DNA of 64,000 nt. Origin: Stenotrophomonas tumulicola (GTDB lineage: Bacteria; Pseudomonadota; Gammaproteobacteria; Xanthomonadales; Xanthomonadaceae). The notes under the pieces were generated by a model, which saw nothing but the letters and a program-made list of their open reading frames with translations, was not told where the DNA came from and ran no database searches. A program made the translations under genes and the position numbers. This document shows positions 18,170 to 26,138 of this stretch, piece after piece (positions within the stretch are counted from its first letter, which is position 1; each line of letters opens with the position of its first letter). The DNA is taken from positions 334,200 to 398,199 of the forward strand of contig NZ_JACGXS010000002.1 of assembly GCF_014117215.1 (NCBI RefSeq). The letters run 5' to 3'.

Positions 18170-20848
18170 GTGAAAAAATTCCAAGAATCTGATTACAACA
18201 CGCATGACGGGTTGACTCACAGGCAGTTTGCCGGTCTGCGCCGCAGCGTCGCTACCGCCGTACTGGTGGCACTTGCACCTTTGGGCTTGCTGCCGGGGAC
18301 CGCTTCGGCGCAGGTGATTCCGGCGGGTGGCTCGCTGTCGCTGTGCCCAAAGGGCGCCCTGGGCGGTGCCGGCAGAACGTGGACGCACACGGGCGCGTCC
18401 AATGTGTCGGCCTGTGGCGGGTACTACTCGTTTTCCATGTCGAGCGGCACAGGCGCCGTAGGCGCCAATGGCTCTTTCAGGTCGAATTCGCTGGTGCAGG
18501 GCTATGAGGATGGTCGCCTGCTTCTTCGCGGCGATAACGGCGTCACCATTGAAGGTGCGACGAAGTTCAATGCCGCAGCCAACTTTGGCAACAACAAGAT
18601 CACCGGTCTTGCCGACGGCACGGCGGCGACCGATGCGGTGAACGTGCGTCAGTTGAACGCGGCAGTAGCCGGTGCGACGGGATCGAAGTACGTTCAGGTC
18701 GGCGCAGGCCAAGCATCCACCGCAGCGAACAATGCCGGTCGTGCTGGCAACATCGCCATCGGCGGCAATGCGCGTTCCAATGTCGGGTCGTCGAACTCGG
18801 CCAGCATTGCACTGGGTGAAGACTCCCTGTCCAACAATGCCGGTTCGGTCGCGGTAGGCACCACTTCATCGGCCACTGGCAGCGGTGCGGTGGCGCTCGG
18901 CCTGCGCGCGAAGGCCACGGCAGGCAATTCTGTCGCGCTGGGCGCGGACTCGATTGCCGACCGTGCCAAGTCGGTTTCCGTGGGCAGTGCGACGCTGCAG
19001 CGGCAGATCACCAACGTGGCGGCCGGTACGGCCGGCACCGATGCGGTGAACCTGGCGCAGATGGATACGGCCCTCAGCAACAAGGCCGATATTAGCGCCC
19101 TCAACACCAAGGCCGACATCAGCGTCCTCAAGACCAAGGTTGACAACACCTATTTCAAGATTGGCAGCTACAGCGGCAATGCAACGCTGCCTGATGCGCG
19201 TCCCGCGACGGCGTCGAATTACGGCATCGCCATCGGCCCCAGCGCGGCTGCGACGGACTGGCACGGCACTGCCATTGGCACGCTTGCCACGGCGGGCTAT
19301 TTCGGTACGGCGCTGGGTGATTCGGCCACCGCGTCGGGAAGGTACGCTTCCGCCATCGGCAGTAACGCATCGGCGCTTGCCACCAACTCCACCGCGCTTG
19401 GCAATGGGGCAACCGCGAGCGCTGAGGGCGCAGTTGCACTGGGCAATGGCAGCACGGCTACGATTGCCAACACGGTTTCGGTTGGCACTACGGCAGTCAA
19501 CGGGCAGCGCGGGATCGTCAACATGGCCGCCGGCACGCTGTCGGCCACCAGCACCGATGCGGTGAACGGCTCACAGCTGTTCGCTACCAACGAGCGCGTC
19601 AGTGCGCTTGAAGCCGGTGGCATTGGCGAGGACCTGGTGTCCTTTGATCCAGTGCGCGGCAGTGTCGATGTGGCGCATGAAAAGGGCGGCGAACTGGTGG
19701 ATATCGCCGGTACCGACGGACCCCGCCGCCTGACCGGCCTGGCCAATGGCCTGGCCGATGATGAGGCGGTCACCATCGCCCAGCTGAAAGCAGCCGGCGT
19801 GCTGGACCCGACCAGCGGCACCATCCTTGCGGCATTGACCTACGACGACCTGAGCCTGGGCAAGGCGACGCTGGGCGGTAGCCGGGGCACGGTGATCGAC
19901 AACATGGCCAATGGTCAGATCGCCGCAGGCAGCATGCAGGCCATCAACGGTGGCCAGCTGTTCCAGGCGCTGACCAATCAGGCGAGCCTCCTTGGCGGCG
20001 GTGCCAGCGTGGGCCTGCAGGGTGTTTTCATTGCGCCCACCTATTCCATCCAGGGCAACAACTACCACGACGTCGGCGCGGCGTTGGGTGCGCTGGACGA
20101 CAAGGTGACCGAGCTGGACCATCGCATCGCCGGCACGGCTGCTTCGGGCAGCGGCAAGGGCATGTCCCTGATGGGCGTGGAAGAAGCGCGGATGCCCGCG
20201 GATGTTTCCCCGGCAGATCAAACGCCTGCGGTGGCTTCGGCTTCGGCTTCGGCGCCGCCGGCACCGGCGGCAGTGGCAACGGTCGGCACTGCGGTGGGTG
20301 CGGGTGCCGTTGCCAGCGGTATCAGCGCGACCGCCATCGGTGAGGGCGCCATCGCCAGTGCTGATAATTCGGTCGCGCTGGGCGCGGGCTCGGTGGCTGA
20401 TCGCCCCAACACGGTGTCGGTGGGAAGCGCTGGCAGCGAGCGCCAGATCACCAACGTCGGCGAAGGCACCGAGGCCACCGATGCGGTCAACAAGGCACAG
20501 CTGGACCGCAGCGTGGCCAGCGCCAACAGCTATACCGACAGCCAGATGAAGGGGCTGAGCGACAGCTTCGAAGGATTGAAGGGCCAGGTGGACCAGCGCA
20601 TGCGCAACATGGACCACCGCATTGATCGCCAGGGTGCGATGAGCGCGGCCATGCTCAACATGGCCACCAGCGCGGCTGGCGTGCATACCGACAACCGTGT
20701 CGGCGTGGGCGTGGGCTTCCAGGGCGGCGCGTCGGCGCTGTCGATGGGCTACCAGCGTGCCATCAGCGAGCGCGCCACGGTGACCCTGGGTGGTGCGTTC
20801 AGCGGCGACGATGCGTCGGTGGGTTTTGGCGCGGGCTTTGGTTGGTAA
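18170..20848 (+). CDS. Second trimeric autotransporter adhesin (no ESPR)
   Basis: An 892-aa type Vc adhesin if read from GTG at 18170. That start gives a signal peptide after a polar 30-residue lead, with hydrophobic core VATAVLVALAPLGLL and cleavage near ASA-Q. In-frame starts further upstream give non-signal sequence. The passenger has left-handed YadA head repeats (SIALGED, AVALGL, STALGNGA), neck motifs (DAVNVRQL, DAVNGSQL), a short KAD/KTK coiled coil around TKADISVLKTK, an Ala/Pro linker near residue 690, and a C-terminal YadA anchor ending GAGFGW. It shares blocks with the upstream adhesin, notably the GRAGNIAIG head. Confidence 0.9.
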   Translation: MKKFQESDYNTHDGLTHRQFAGLRRSVATAVLVALAPLGLLPGTASAQVIPAGGSLSLCPKGALGGAGRTWTHTGASNVSACGGYYSFSMSSGTGAVGANGSFRSNSLVQGYEDGRLLLRGDNGVTIEGATKFNAAANFGNNKITGLADGTAATDAVNVRQLNAAVAGATGSKYVQVGAGQASTAANNAGRAGNIAIGGNARSNVGSSNSASIALGEDSLSNNAGSVAVGTTSSATGSGAVALGLRAKATAGNSVALGADSIADRAKSVSVGSATLQRQITNVAAGTAGTDAVNLAQMDTALSNKADISALNTKADISVLKTKVDNTYFKIGSYSGNATLPDARPATASNYGIAIGPSAAATDWHGTAIGTLATAGYFGTALGDSATASGRYASAIGSNASALATNSTALGNGATASAEGAVALGNGSTATIANTVSVGTTAVNGQRGIVNMAAGTLSATSTDAVNGSQLFATNERVSALEAGGIGEDLVSFDPVRGSVDVAHEKGGELVDIAGTDGPRRLTGLANGLADDEAVTIAQLKAAGVLDPTSGTILAALTYDDLSLGKATLGGSRGTVIDNMANGQIAAGSMQAINGGQLFQALTNQASLLGGGASVGLQGVFIAPTYSIQGNNYHDVGAALGALDDKVTELDHRIAGTAASGSGKGMSLMGVEEARMPADVSPADQTPAVASASASAPPAPAAVATVGTAVGAGAVASGISATAIGEGAIASADNSVALGAGSVADRPNTVSVGSAGSERQITNVGEGTEATDAVNKAQLDRSVASANSYTDSQMKGLSDSFEGLKGQVDQRMRNMDHRIDRQGAMSAAMLNMATSAAGVHTDNRVGVGVGFQGGASALSMGYQRAISERATVTLGGAFSGDDASVGFGAGFGW

Positions 20849-20861
20849 TCAGGAGGCCGGC

Positions 20862-20990
20862 ATGACGCGTATCAAGCCAGCGTTCTTGTTCGTCTGCCGC
20901 TTCACGCTCTGCTTTGCGGAGGAATTGGCGCGAAGGCGCCAGCGCAAGGTCAGCCGCAAGACGCTGCTGCGCAGGTTCCTGCATCGGTAA
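20862..20990 (+). CDS. Small basic ORF downstream of the adhesin (42 aa)
   Basis: A short reading frame with a consensus AGGAGG at 20851-20856, five bases before ATG 20862, starting 13 bases after the adhesin stop. The product has a hydrophobic N-terminal half (IKPAFLFVCRFTLCF) and a very basic C-terminal half (RRRQRKVSRKTLLRRFLHR), resembling a single membrane segment with a positive tail. I do not recognise it. The strong ribosome-binding site and tight spacing favour a real co-transcribed gene, but coding potential cannot be tested at this length. Confidence 0.5.
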   Translation: MTRIKPAFLFVCRFTLCFAEELARRRQRKVSRKTLLRRFLHR

Positions 20991-21027
20991 TGCCGGGCAG
21001 GGCCGGCGTAAGCAACGACGAAAGCAA

Positions 21028-21054
21028 CATCCGCCGGGCATGGCCCGGCGGATG
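21028..21054. terminator. Palindrome (SMAG-derived stem) between convergent genes
   Basis: A long, nearly perfect hairpin, catccgccgggc / gcccggcggatg around atg, lies between the 42-aa ORF and the end of the LpxR-like gene. It has the core of a SMAG stem but no GTAG end. It probably ends transcription from both sides. Confidence 0.6.
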
Positions 21055-21061
21055 CTGATGG

Positions 21062-22123
21062 TTACAACGAACGGCTGATGGTGAAGCTGCCGAAGATCGG
21101 CGATTGCCGTTGGCCATCGAATTCCTTGGTGCTGTGGTAACGCGCCACGGCGAATTTCCAGCGTCCGCGCATGACCGCGATGCCGTAACCGCCCTGTGCG
21201 ACCACCGGCTTCTTGTCCACGCTGTGGCTGTTGCGGAAGGTGTTGCCGTCCAGCGTGATGTCCCGGATTACCCAGGCGGCGTCGGTGGTGGCGAACAGGT
21301 GCCACGACCAGCCACTCGGCCTGCCGCCACGGGAAGGTGCGGTGTTCTCGCCCGCCGGGCGCAGTGGCGTGCTGCCGAAATCGTCCGGCAGCTTCCAGCC
21401 GAAACGCACTTCCATGCCCGCATTGGCGTGGGTGGACAGGTTGCCGATGGCACCGCCGTAATGGCTGATGGCATCCCAGCCCCAGCCAGTGGCGTTGAGG
21501 GTGGCGTCGCGCGGCCAGCGGTTCATCCGCTCGTGGGTCAGCATGATCACCGGTTCGTTGTGCAGCTGGTTGTCCCAGCCTTCGAACTTGTCGTCGCCCA
21601 GCAGGTCGTGCACCGCATCCTGTACCTCCTTGCCCTGCGCCCATGGGCCCACCACGCCCAGGGTGAGCTGGGTGGTCTGCAGGAAATTGCCGCGCCGTGC
21701 GTTGTAGCCGAAGCTGCCGACCAGTACGCCCGCATAGGGGCGGTCGTCTTCAATGACATCGCGACGGGTGAAGTCGTTGGGCGTGTAGATGCCCTGGGCG
21801 ACGCTGAAGATCATGTTCTGCTGTTCGTACTCACCCGGGTGCAGCGCTTCGAGGTGGCTGTTGACCCAGCGCGCCAGCCGCGGCAGGCAGGGGTCGTTGG
21901 TGTAGTCCACCAGGTTCGGCGACACGAAGGTGATCTGCGCGCCGTTGGTATATCCCTGATCCTGGTCGGCACCGCCGAACAGGTCGTTGTCGACGCGGAA
22001 GTTGATCTGGGGGGGATGGTCCTTCAACGCGCTCTGGCTGCATTGTTCAGCTGCGTGGAGGGGGAGGGCGGCGGCCAGCAGGCCGGTCAGCCCGAGGGCT
22101 GCAGCGATGCGCGTTGGGTGCAT
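21062..22123 (-). CDS. LpxR-like lipid A 3'-O-deacylase (DUF2219 family)
   Basis: A 353-aa outer-membrane protein: signal peptide 1-24 (cleavage near LHA-A), then a predicted beta-barrel. Family hallmarks are the N-terminal FRVDNDLFGGADQDQGYTNG region, holding the Asn/Asp pair of the LpxR active site, and the DDRPYAG segment further on. LpxR removes the 3'-acyloxyacyl chain of lipid A, altering endotoxin recognition and membrane properties. ATG 22123 was chosen because it gives a proper signal peptide; the upstream extension is not signal-like. It is divergent from the CsgG-like gene. Confidence 0.85.
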   Translation of the reverse strand: MHPTRIAAALGLTGLLAAALPLHAAEQCSQSALKDHPPQINFRVDNDLFGGADQDQGYTNGAQITFVSPNLVDYTNDPCLPRLARWVNSHLEALHPGEYEQQNMIFSVAQGIYTPNDFTRRDVIEDDRPYAGVLVGSFGYNARRGNFLQTTQLTLGVVGPWAQGKEVQDAVHDLLGDDKFEGWDNQLHNEPVIMLTHERMNRWPRDATLNATGWGWDAISHYGGAIGNLSTHANAGMEVRFGWKLPDDFGSTPLRPAGENTAPSRGGRPSGWSWHLFATTDAAWVIRDITLDGNTFRNSHSVDKKPVVAQGGYGIAVMRGRWKFAVARYHSTKEFDGQRQSPIFGSFTISRSL

Positions 22124-22274
22124 GGGAGTCCAGGGTGGGTATTTTTCGAGGTTTTTCGCGCAGACACAGTAGCGCCAGTGTCTGTGCAGTTCGATAACGT
22201 CAGCATCATTGCATTGTTCCGCGCGTGGGGATGTGTATTTGCACGAGGATCGTCCTGCGGGTGACGTCATAAAA

Positions 22275-22290
22275 TGTGATTTACGTCACA
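22275..22290. promoter_or_regulatory. CRP/Clp-type operator
   Basis: A perfect TGTGA-N6-TCACA palindrome, extended by flanking AA/TT-rich bases, lies in the 358-bp divergent spacer (22124-22481), about 152 bases upstream of the LpxR-like start and about 192 bases upstream of the CsgG-like start. This is the consensus for CRP-family regulators; in Xanthomonadaceae the homologue Clp uses it and responds to cyclic-di-GMP. The rest of the spacer shows nothing else clear. Confidence 0.75.
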
Positions 22291-22481
22291 TTATTGCTGG
22301 CATCCGATACGCAGTGCCTGGCATGTCGTTCAGCTGAGGTTGCCCTCGTGAAGCCCCTGTCATATCCTCAGCCCGGGCGCCAAGGGGGGCGTCGCACAAA
22401 GGATTCAGGTCGGCCGCACAGGCCCTTCTAACCAATGGATTGCGCACTGCCCGCAACGGGTGGCAGCGCTGGACAACTGAC

Positions 22482-23474
22482 ATGACCAAAACCAATACGC
22501 TTGCCAACTTCATGGCCTGTGCCGCGCTGGGCATCGGGCTGGCCACGATCAGCGCACCGGCATCGGCCGGCCTGCGCGACGCCTTCACTTCCAGCAAGAC
22601 CTCCGCGCAGGAGCAGAACAAGCAGGGCCAGGCACAGATTCCCGTGTGCACCAAGCCGCTGGGTTCGATCTCCGTCATCGAGCCCGAAGACGTGGTGAAC
22701 TGGTGGACCGGCCAGCAGCTGCCGGCACCGTCCAAGCTGATCAAGGTGTTCGTCAACAAGTCCAAGTGCTTCACGCTGGTGGACCGTGGCGTCGGCATGG
22801 CTGCTGCCCAGGCAGAACGCGCGCTGGCATCCGACGGCGAGCTGCGTGGCCGTTCCAACATCGGCAAGGGCCAGATCCGCGCGGCCGACTACGTGCTGGT
22901 GCCGGACCTGATTTCGCAGAACAACAATGCCGGGGGCAATGCCATCGGCGGCCTGCTGGGCGGGCTGATCGGTGGCAAGGCCGGTGCGGTGGTGGGCGGG
23001 TTGAACTTCCGCAGCAAGACCGCCGACGTCACCCTGACGCTGACCGACGTGCGCTCTTCCGAGCAGGTGGCCATCGTCGAAGGTAATTCCAAGAAGACTG
23101 ACCTGGGTTGGGGCGCTGGCGGCGGCCTGTTCGGCGGCAGCGGCATCGGTGCGATGGGCGTGGGCGGTTACGCCAACACCGAGCTGGGCCAGGTGATCAC
23201 GCTGGCCTACCTGCAGGCCTATACCAACATGGTGGCCGAGCTGGGCGGGTTGCCGGAGAACGCGTCGGCAGCCAACAGCAGCCAGGCGGTGACCATGCTG
23301 AAGCCAGGCCGCCTGCTGGCCAACGCGAAGGGTACCGGCGCGGCCGTGCGTGAGCTGGAGCCGGGCATGCTGCTGTACCCCACCGGCACCAAGGAAGGCA
23401 CCATGTGGGAAGTGGAAGATGAAATGGGCAACAAGGGCTGGGTCAATTCCACCTTCATGGAACTGGCGAAGTAA
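22482..23474 (+). CDS. CsgG/HfaB-family outer-membrane assembly protein
   Basis: A 330-aa exported protein with signal peptide cleaved near ASA-G (about residue 28). The central region (about 60-240) matches the CsgG-type fold: a motif KVFVNKSKCFTLVDRG, then AADYVLVPDLIS, a Gly-rich loop (NAIGGLLGGLIGGKAGA) and TLTLTDVRSSEQVA. A C-terminal SH3-like domain (about 265-330, WEVEDEMGNKGWV) follows. Canonical CsgG has a lipobox; here no lipobox cysteine is evident, so it may be soluble or pore-forming without lipidation. No curli subunit genes are nearby. Confidence 0.75.
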   Translation: MTKTNTLANFMACAALGIGLATISAPASAGLRDAFTSSKTSAQEQNKQGQAQIPVCTKPLGSISVIEPEDVVNWWTGQQLPAPSKLIKVFVNKSKCFTLVDRGVGMAAAQAERALASDGELRGRSNIGKGQIRAADYVLVPDLISQNNNAGGNAIGGLLGGLIGGKAGAVVGGLNFRSKTADVTLTLTDVRSSEQVAIVEGNSKKTDLGWGAGGGLFGGSGIGAMGVGGYANTELGQVITLAYLQAYTNMVAELGGLPENASAANSSQAVTMLKPGRLLANAKGTGAAVRELEPGMLLYPTGTKEGTMWEVEDEMGNKGWVNSTFMELAK

Positions 23475-23502
23475 GCGGGATGTCCTGCTGACAGTCCGCT
23501 GC

Positions 23503-23746
23503 GCTCGCCGGGCATGGCCCGGCGCTACCGATGTACCGAGCGATGATCCGTAGCGCCGGGCCATGCCCGGCGAGCAATGATCCGTAGCGCCGGGCCATGC
23601 CCGGCGAGCAATGATCCGTAGCGCCGGGCCATGCCCGGCGAGCAATGATCCGTAGCGCCGGGCCACGCCGGGCGAACAATGGTCCGTAGCGCCGGGCCAT
23701 GCCCGGCGAGCAATGATCCGTAGCGCCGGGCCATGCCCGGCGAGCA
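23503..23746. repeat. SMAG cluster with six 34-bp tandem units
   Basis: One inverted element ends in CTAC at 23528. Six forward units then start with GTAG at 23550, 23584, 23618, 23652, 23686 and 23720, exactly 34 bases apart, each with the stem 'gcgccgggc...gcccggcg' and spacer 'agcaatgatcc'. The fourth unit has mutations in the stem. Apart from this cluster, the spacer 23475-23835 shows no other feature; the last 90 bases presumably contain the ybeD promoter. Confidence 0.92.
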
Positions 23747-23835
23747 CCGTGGCAGGGACGCGACGGCTGGTCGCCGTCACCCCAGGCACCCGTGCCCCCC
23801 TTGGGTTTGATCTTCACCGGCCCGATAATGGGCGC

Positions 23836-24114
23836 ATGGAAATCAAGTCCGACAACCCCGACCACGGCTTCCAGTTTCCCGGTCAGTTCGAACTCAGCGC
23901 CATGGGCGCGGCGAACTCCGGGCTGGAAGTGGAACTTCCCAAGCTGCTGCAGGCTGCAGGCATCACCGTGCTGCACGAGCGCATCAGCTGGAAGCATTCG
24001 TCCAACGGCAAGTACGTCTCCGTGCGGCTGGCATTTACCGCCAGCGACCGTGCGCAGTACGACCTGGCCCACGAAGTGCTGCGCGACCACCCGGAAGTGA
24101 AGTGGACGCTGTAG
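23836..24114 (+). CDS. ybeD: YbeD-like regulatory protein (DUF493)
   Basis: A 92-aa small cytoplasmic protein of the YbeD/DUF493 family, an ACT-like fold. Diagnostic features are the [13 protein letters not shown] start and the C-terminal [12 protein letters not shown], ending at the usual point. Its role is not well defined, though its constant place before lipB suggests a link to lipoate metabolism. The stop codon lies inside the lipB start region, so the two are translationally coupled. Confidence 0.93.
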   Translation: MEIKSDNPDHGFQFPGQFELSAMGAANSGLEVELPKLLQAAGITVLHERISWKHSSNGKYVSVRLAFTASDRAQYDLAHEVLRDHPEVKWTL

Positions 24115-24785
24115 CCACTGCCGTTGACCATGCACTGCGTCCCGCCGTCGTCCGCGACCTGGGGCGCCAGGCCTACGAACCGGTCTGGCATGCAATGCAG
24201 CGTTTCACCGACCAGCGTGATGACGACAGCGCCGACGAACTGTGGGTGGTCGAACACGATCCGGTGTTCACCCTGGGCCAGGCCGGCAAGCCGGAACATG
24301 TGCTGGCGCCGGGCGATATCCCGGTGGTGCACGTGGACCGTGGGGGCCAGGTGACCTACCACGGGCCCGGGCAGATCGTGGTCTATCCGTTGCTGCGGCT
24401 GCCGCGGCTGGGTATCGGCGTGCGTGATTACGTGTGCCGGATCGAGCAGGCCATCATCGACACGCTGGGCGAATGGAACATCGGCGCTGAACGCCAGGAC
24501 GGCGCGCCGGGCGTGTATGTGGGCGGGGCCAAGGTGGCCGCGCTGGGCATCCGCGTGCGCCGCGGCTGCACCTTCCATGGCCTGGCCTTCAACGTGGCCA
24601 TGGACCTGGAACCATTCCACCGCATCAACCCCTGTGGCTACGAAGGGCTGCAGGTGACCGCAATGGTAGACTTGGGCGGTCCATCCGGCATGGATGCCGT
24701 CAAGCCGGTGCTGCTGGACCAACTGGCCCGCCAGTTCGGCCTGCTGCTGCGACCGACGCCGGAACAGCCGGACCTGTCCGCCTGA
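24102..24785 (+). CDS. lipB: Octanoyl-[ACP]:protein N-octanoyltransferase
   Basis: A 227-aa cytoplasmic enzyme that moves the octanoyl group from ACP to lipoyl domains of 2-oxoacid dehydrogenases and the glycine-cleavage H protein. Motifs: [12 protein letters not shown] (80-91), the Lys144 of [11 protein letters not shown] and the nucleophile Cys178 in [13 protein letters not shown] at 24102 is the only start that gives the full N-terminus; it overlaps ybeD by 13 bases. It is followed by lipA after 42 bases. Confidence 0.97.
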   Translation: MDAVATAVDHALRPAVVRDLGRQAYEPVWHAMQRFTDQRDDDSADELWVVEHDPVFTLGQAGKPEHVLAPGDIPVVHVDRGGQVTYHGPGQIVVYPLLRLPRLGIGVRDYVCRIEQAIIDTLGEWNIGAERQDGAPGVYVGGAKVAALGIRVRRGCTFHGLAFNVAMDLEPFHRINPCGYEGLQVTAMVDLGGPSGMDAVKPVLLDQLARQFGLLLRPTPEQPDLSA

Positions 24786-24827
24786 TTTGAACTGAAACCA
24801 CGCGGCCGCGTTGCCGCCGGGAACACC

Positions 24828-25841
24828 ATGACCGAACAGACTGCCCGCACCATTCCCCTGCAGATGCTGCAGGGCGAAGCCGTTCCCGCCGCCGCGCCGA
24901 TGCAGGCGGGCGTCAAACAGCTGGGCGGGGACAAGATCAACCGCTCACCGGTGCAGTTCGCCGATGCGCCGGTGCTGCGCAAGCCGTCGTGGATCCGCGT
25001 GCGCATTCCTTCGGGCAATGCGGTGCAGAACCTGAAGGCCAAGCTGCGCGAAAACCGCCTGGTGACGGTGTGCGAGGAGGCCAGCTGCCCGAACATCCAT
25101 GAGTGCTTCGGCCACGGCACCGCTACCTTCATGATCCTGGGCGAGGTCTGCACCCGGCGCTGCTCGTTCTGCGACGTGGCCCATGGCCGTCCGAAACCAC
25201 CCGATGCCAACGAGCCGGCCAGCCTGGGCCAGACCGTGGCCGACATGGGACTGAAGTACGTGGTGGTGACCAGCGTGGACCGCGATGACCTGCGCGACGG
25301 GGGTGCCCAGCACTTCGTGGACTGCATCACCGCCATCCGCGCGAAGTCGCCGGGTACGCGCATCGAAGTGCTGACCCCAGACTTCCGCGGCAAGGGCCGC
25401 ATGGAGCGCGCGCTGGAGATCCTGGCGAAGAACCCGCCGGATGTGTTCAACCACAACATCGAGACCGTGCCGGACCTGTACCGCAACGTGCGCCCGGGCG
25501 CGGACTACCAGTGGTCGCTGACCCTGCTGAAGAACTTCAAGGCGCAGCACCCGGAAGTACCGACCAAGAGCGGCATCATGCTGGGCCTGGGCGAAGAGTT
25601 CGAGCAGATCAAGGCCACCATGCGCGACCTGCGCGCGCACGACGTGGACATGATCACCATCGGCCAGTACCTGCAGCCGACCGCGCACCACCATCCGGTG
25701 CTGCGTTACTGGACGCCGGAAGACTACAAGGCGCTGGAGGTCTACGGCTACGAGCTGGGCTTCAGCCACGTGGCGTCCGGGCCGATGGTGCGCTCGTCGT
25801 ACCACGCCGACGTGCAGGCCAAGGGCGCCGGCGTCGCCTGA
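24828..25841 (+). CDS. lipA: Lipoyl synthase (radical SAM)
   Basis: A 337-aa radical SAM enzyme that inserts two sulfur atoms into protein-bound octanoyl groups. The auxiliary cluster ligands are Cys82, Cys87 and Cys93 ([12 protein letters not shown]) and the radical SAM cluster ligands are Cys108, Cys112 and Cys115 (CTRRCSFC). The C-terminal MVRSSYHAD segment carries the conserved R-S-S-Y ligand motif. It completes the ybeD-lipB-lipA unit. Confidence 0.98.
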   Translation: MTEQTARTIPLQMLQGEAVPAAAPMQAGVKQLGGDKINRSPVQFADAPVLRKPSWIRVRIPSGNAVQNLKAKLRENRLVTVCEEASCPNIHECFGHGTATFMILGEVCTRRCSFCDVAHGRPKPPDANEPASLGQTVADMGLKYVVVTSVDRDDLRDGGAQHFVDCITAIRAKSPGTRIEVLTPDFRGKGRMERALEILAKNPPDVFNHNIETVPDLYRNVRPGADYQWSLTLLKNFKAQHPEVPTKSGIMLGLGEEFEQIKATMRDLRAHDVDMITIGQYLQPTAHHHPVLRYWTPEDYKALEVYGYELGFSHVASGPMVRSSYHADVQAKGAGVA

Positions 25842-25856
25842 GCGGCCGATTGCCTG

Positions 25857-25962
25857 GTAGCGCCGGGCCATGCCCGGCGGAATCCCGGACGCGCCGCTAT
25901 GCTCGGAAGCGCCGCTATGCCCGGACGCACCGCCACGCCCGCCGAGCACGGCTCGGCGCTAC
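25857..25962. repeat. SMAG pair with decayed internal copies
   Basis: A forward GTAG element at 25857 and an inverted element ending CTAC at 25962 enclose several short stem fragments (gccgctatgc repeated), as if an array had decayed. Between this and prc (25963-26138) is ordinary spacer that should contain the prc promoter. Confidence 0.8.
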
Positions 25963-26138
25963 CGGCGGCTGCCATGCGGCCGGCCCCAGCCCACATTCAC
26001 AATTTGCTACAGGGGCCGGTTTAGGCTGGATTTGTGTGTTCCGGAACACCGGGTGACAAAGCCCGCAACTTTCGGCACTGTCGTGTTGTCCTAACTGCGC
26101 GCAGTCTCCCTTTCAGCCAGGTGTCCCAGAGCAATTCC

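Noticed and set aside
23550..23746. CRISPR array
   Set aside because: The 34-bp period consists of a REP hairpin plus constant spacer; the spacers are not unique, and no cas genes are present.
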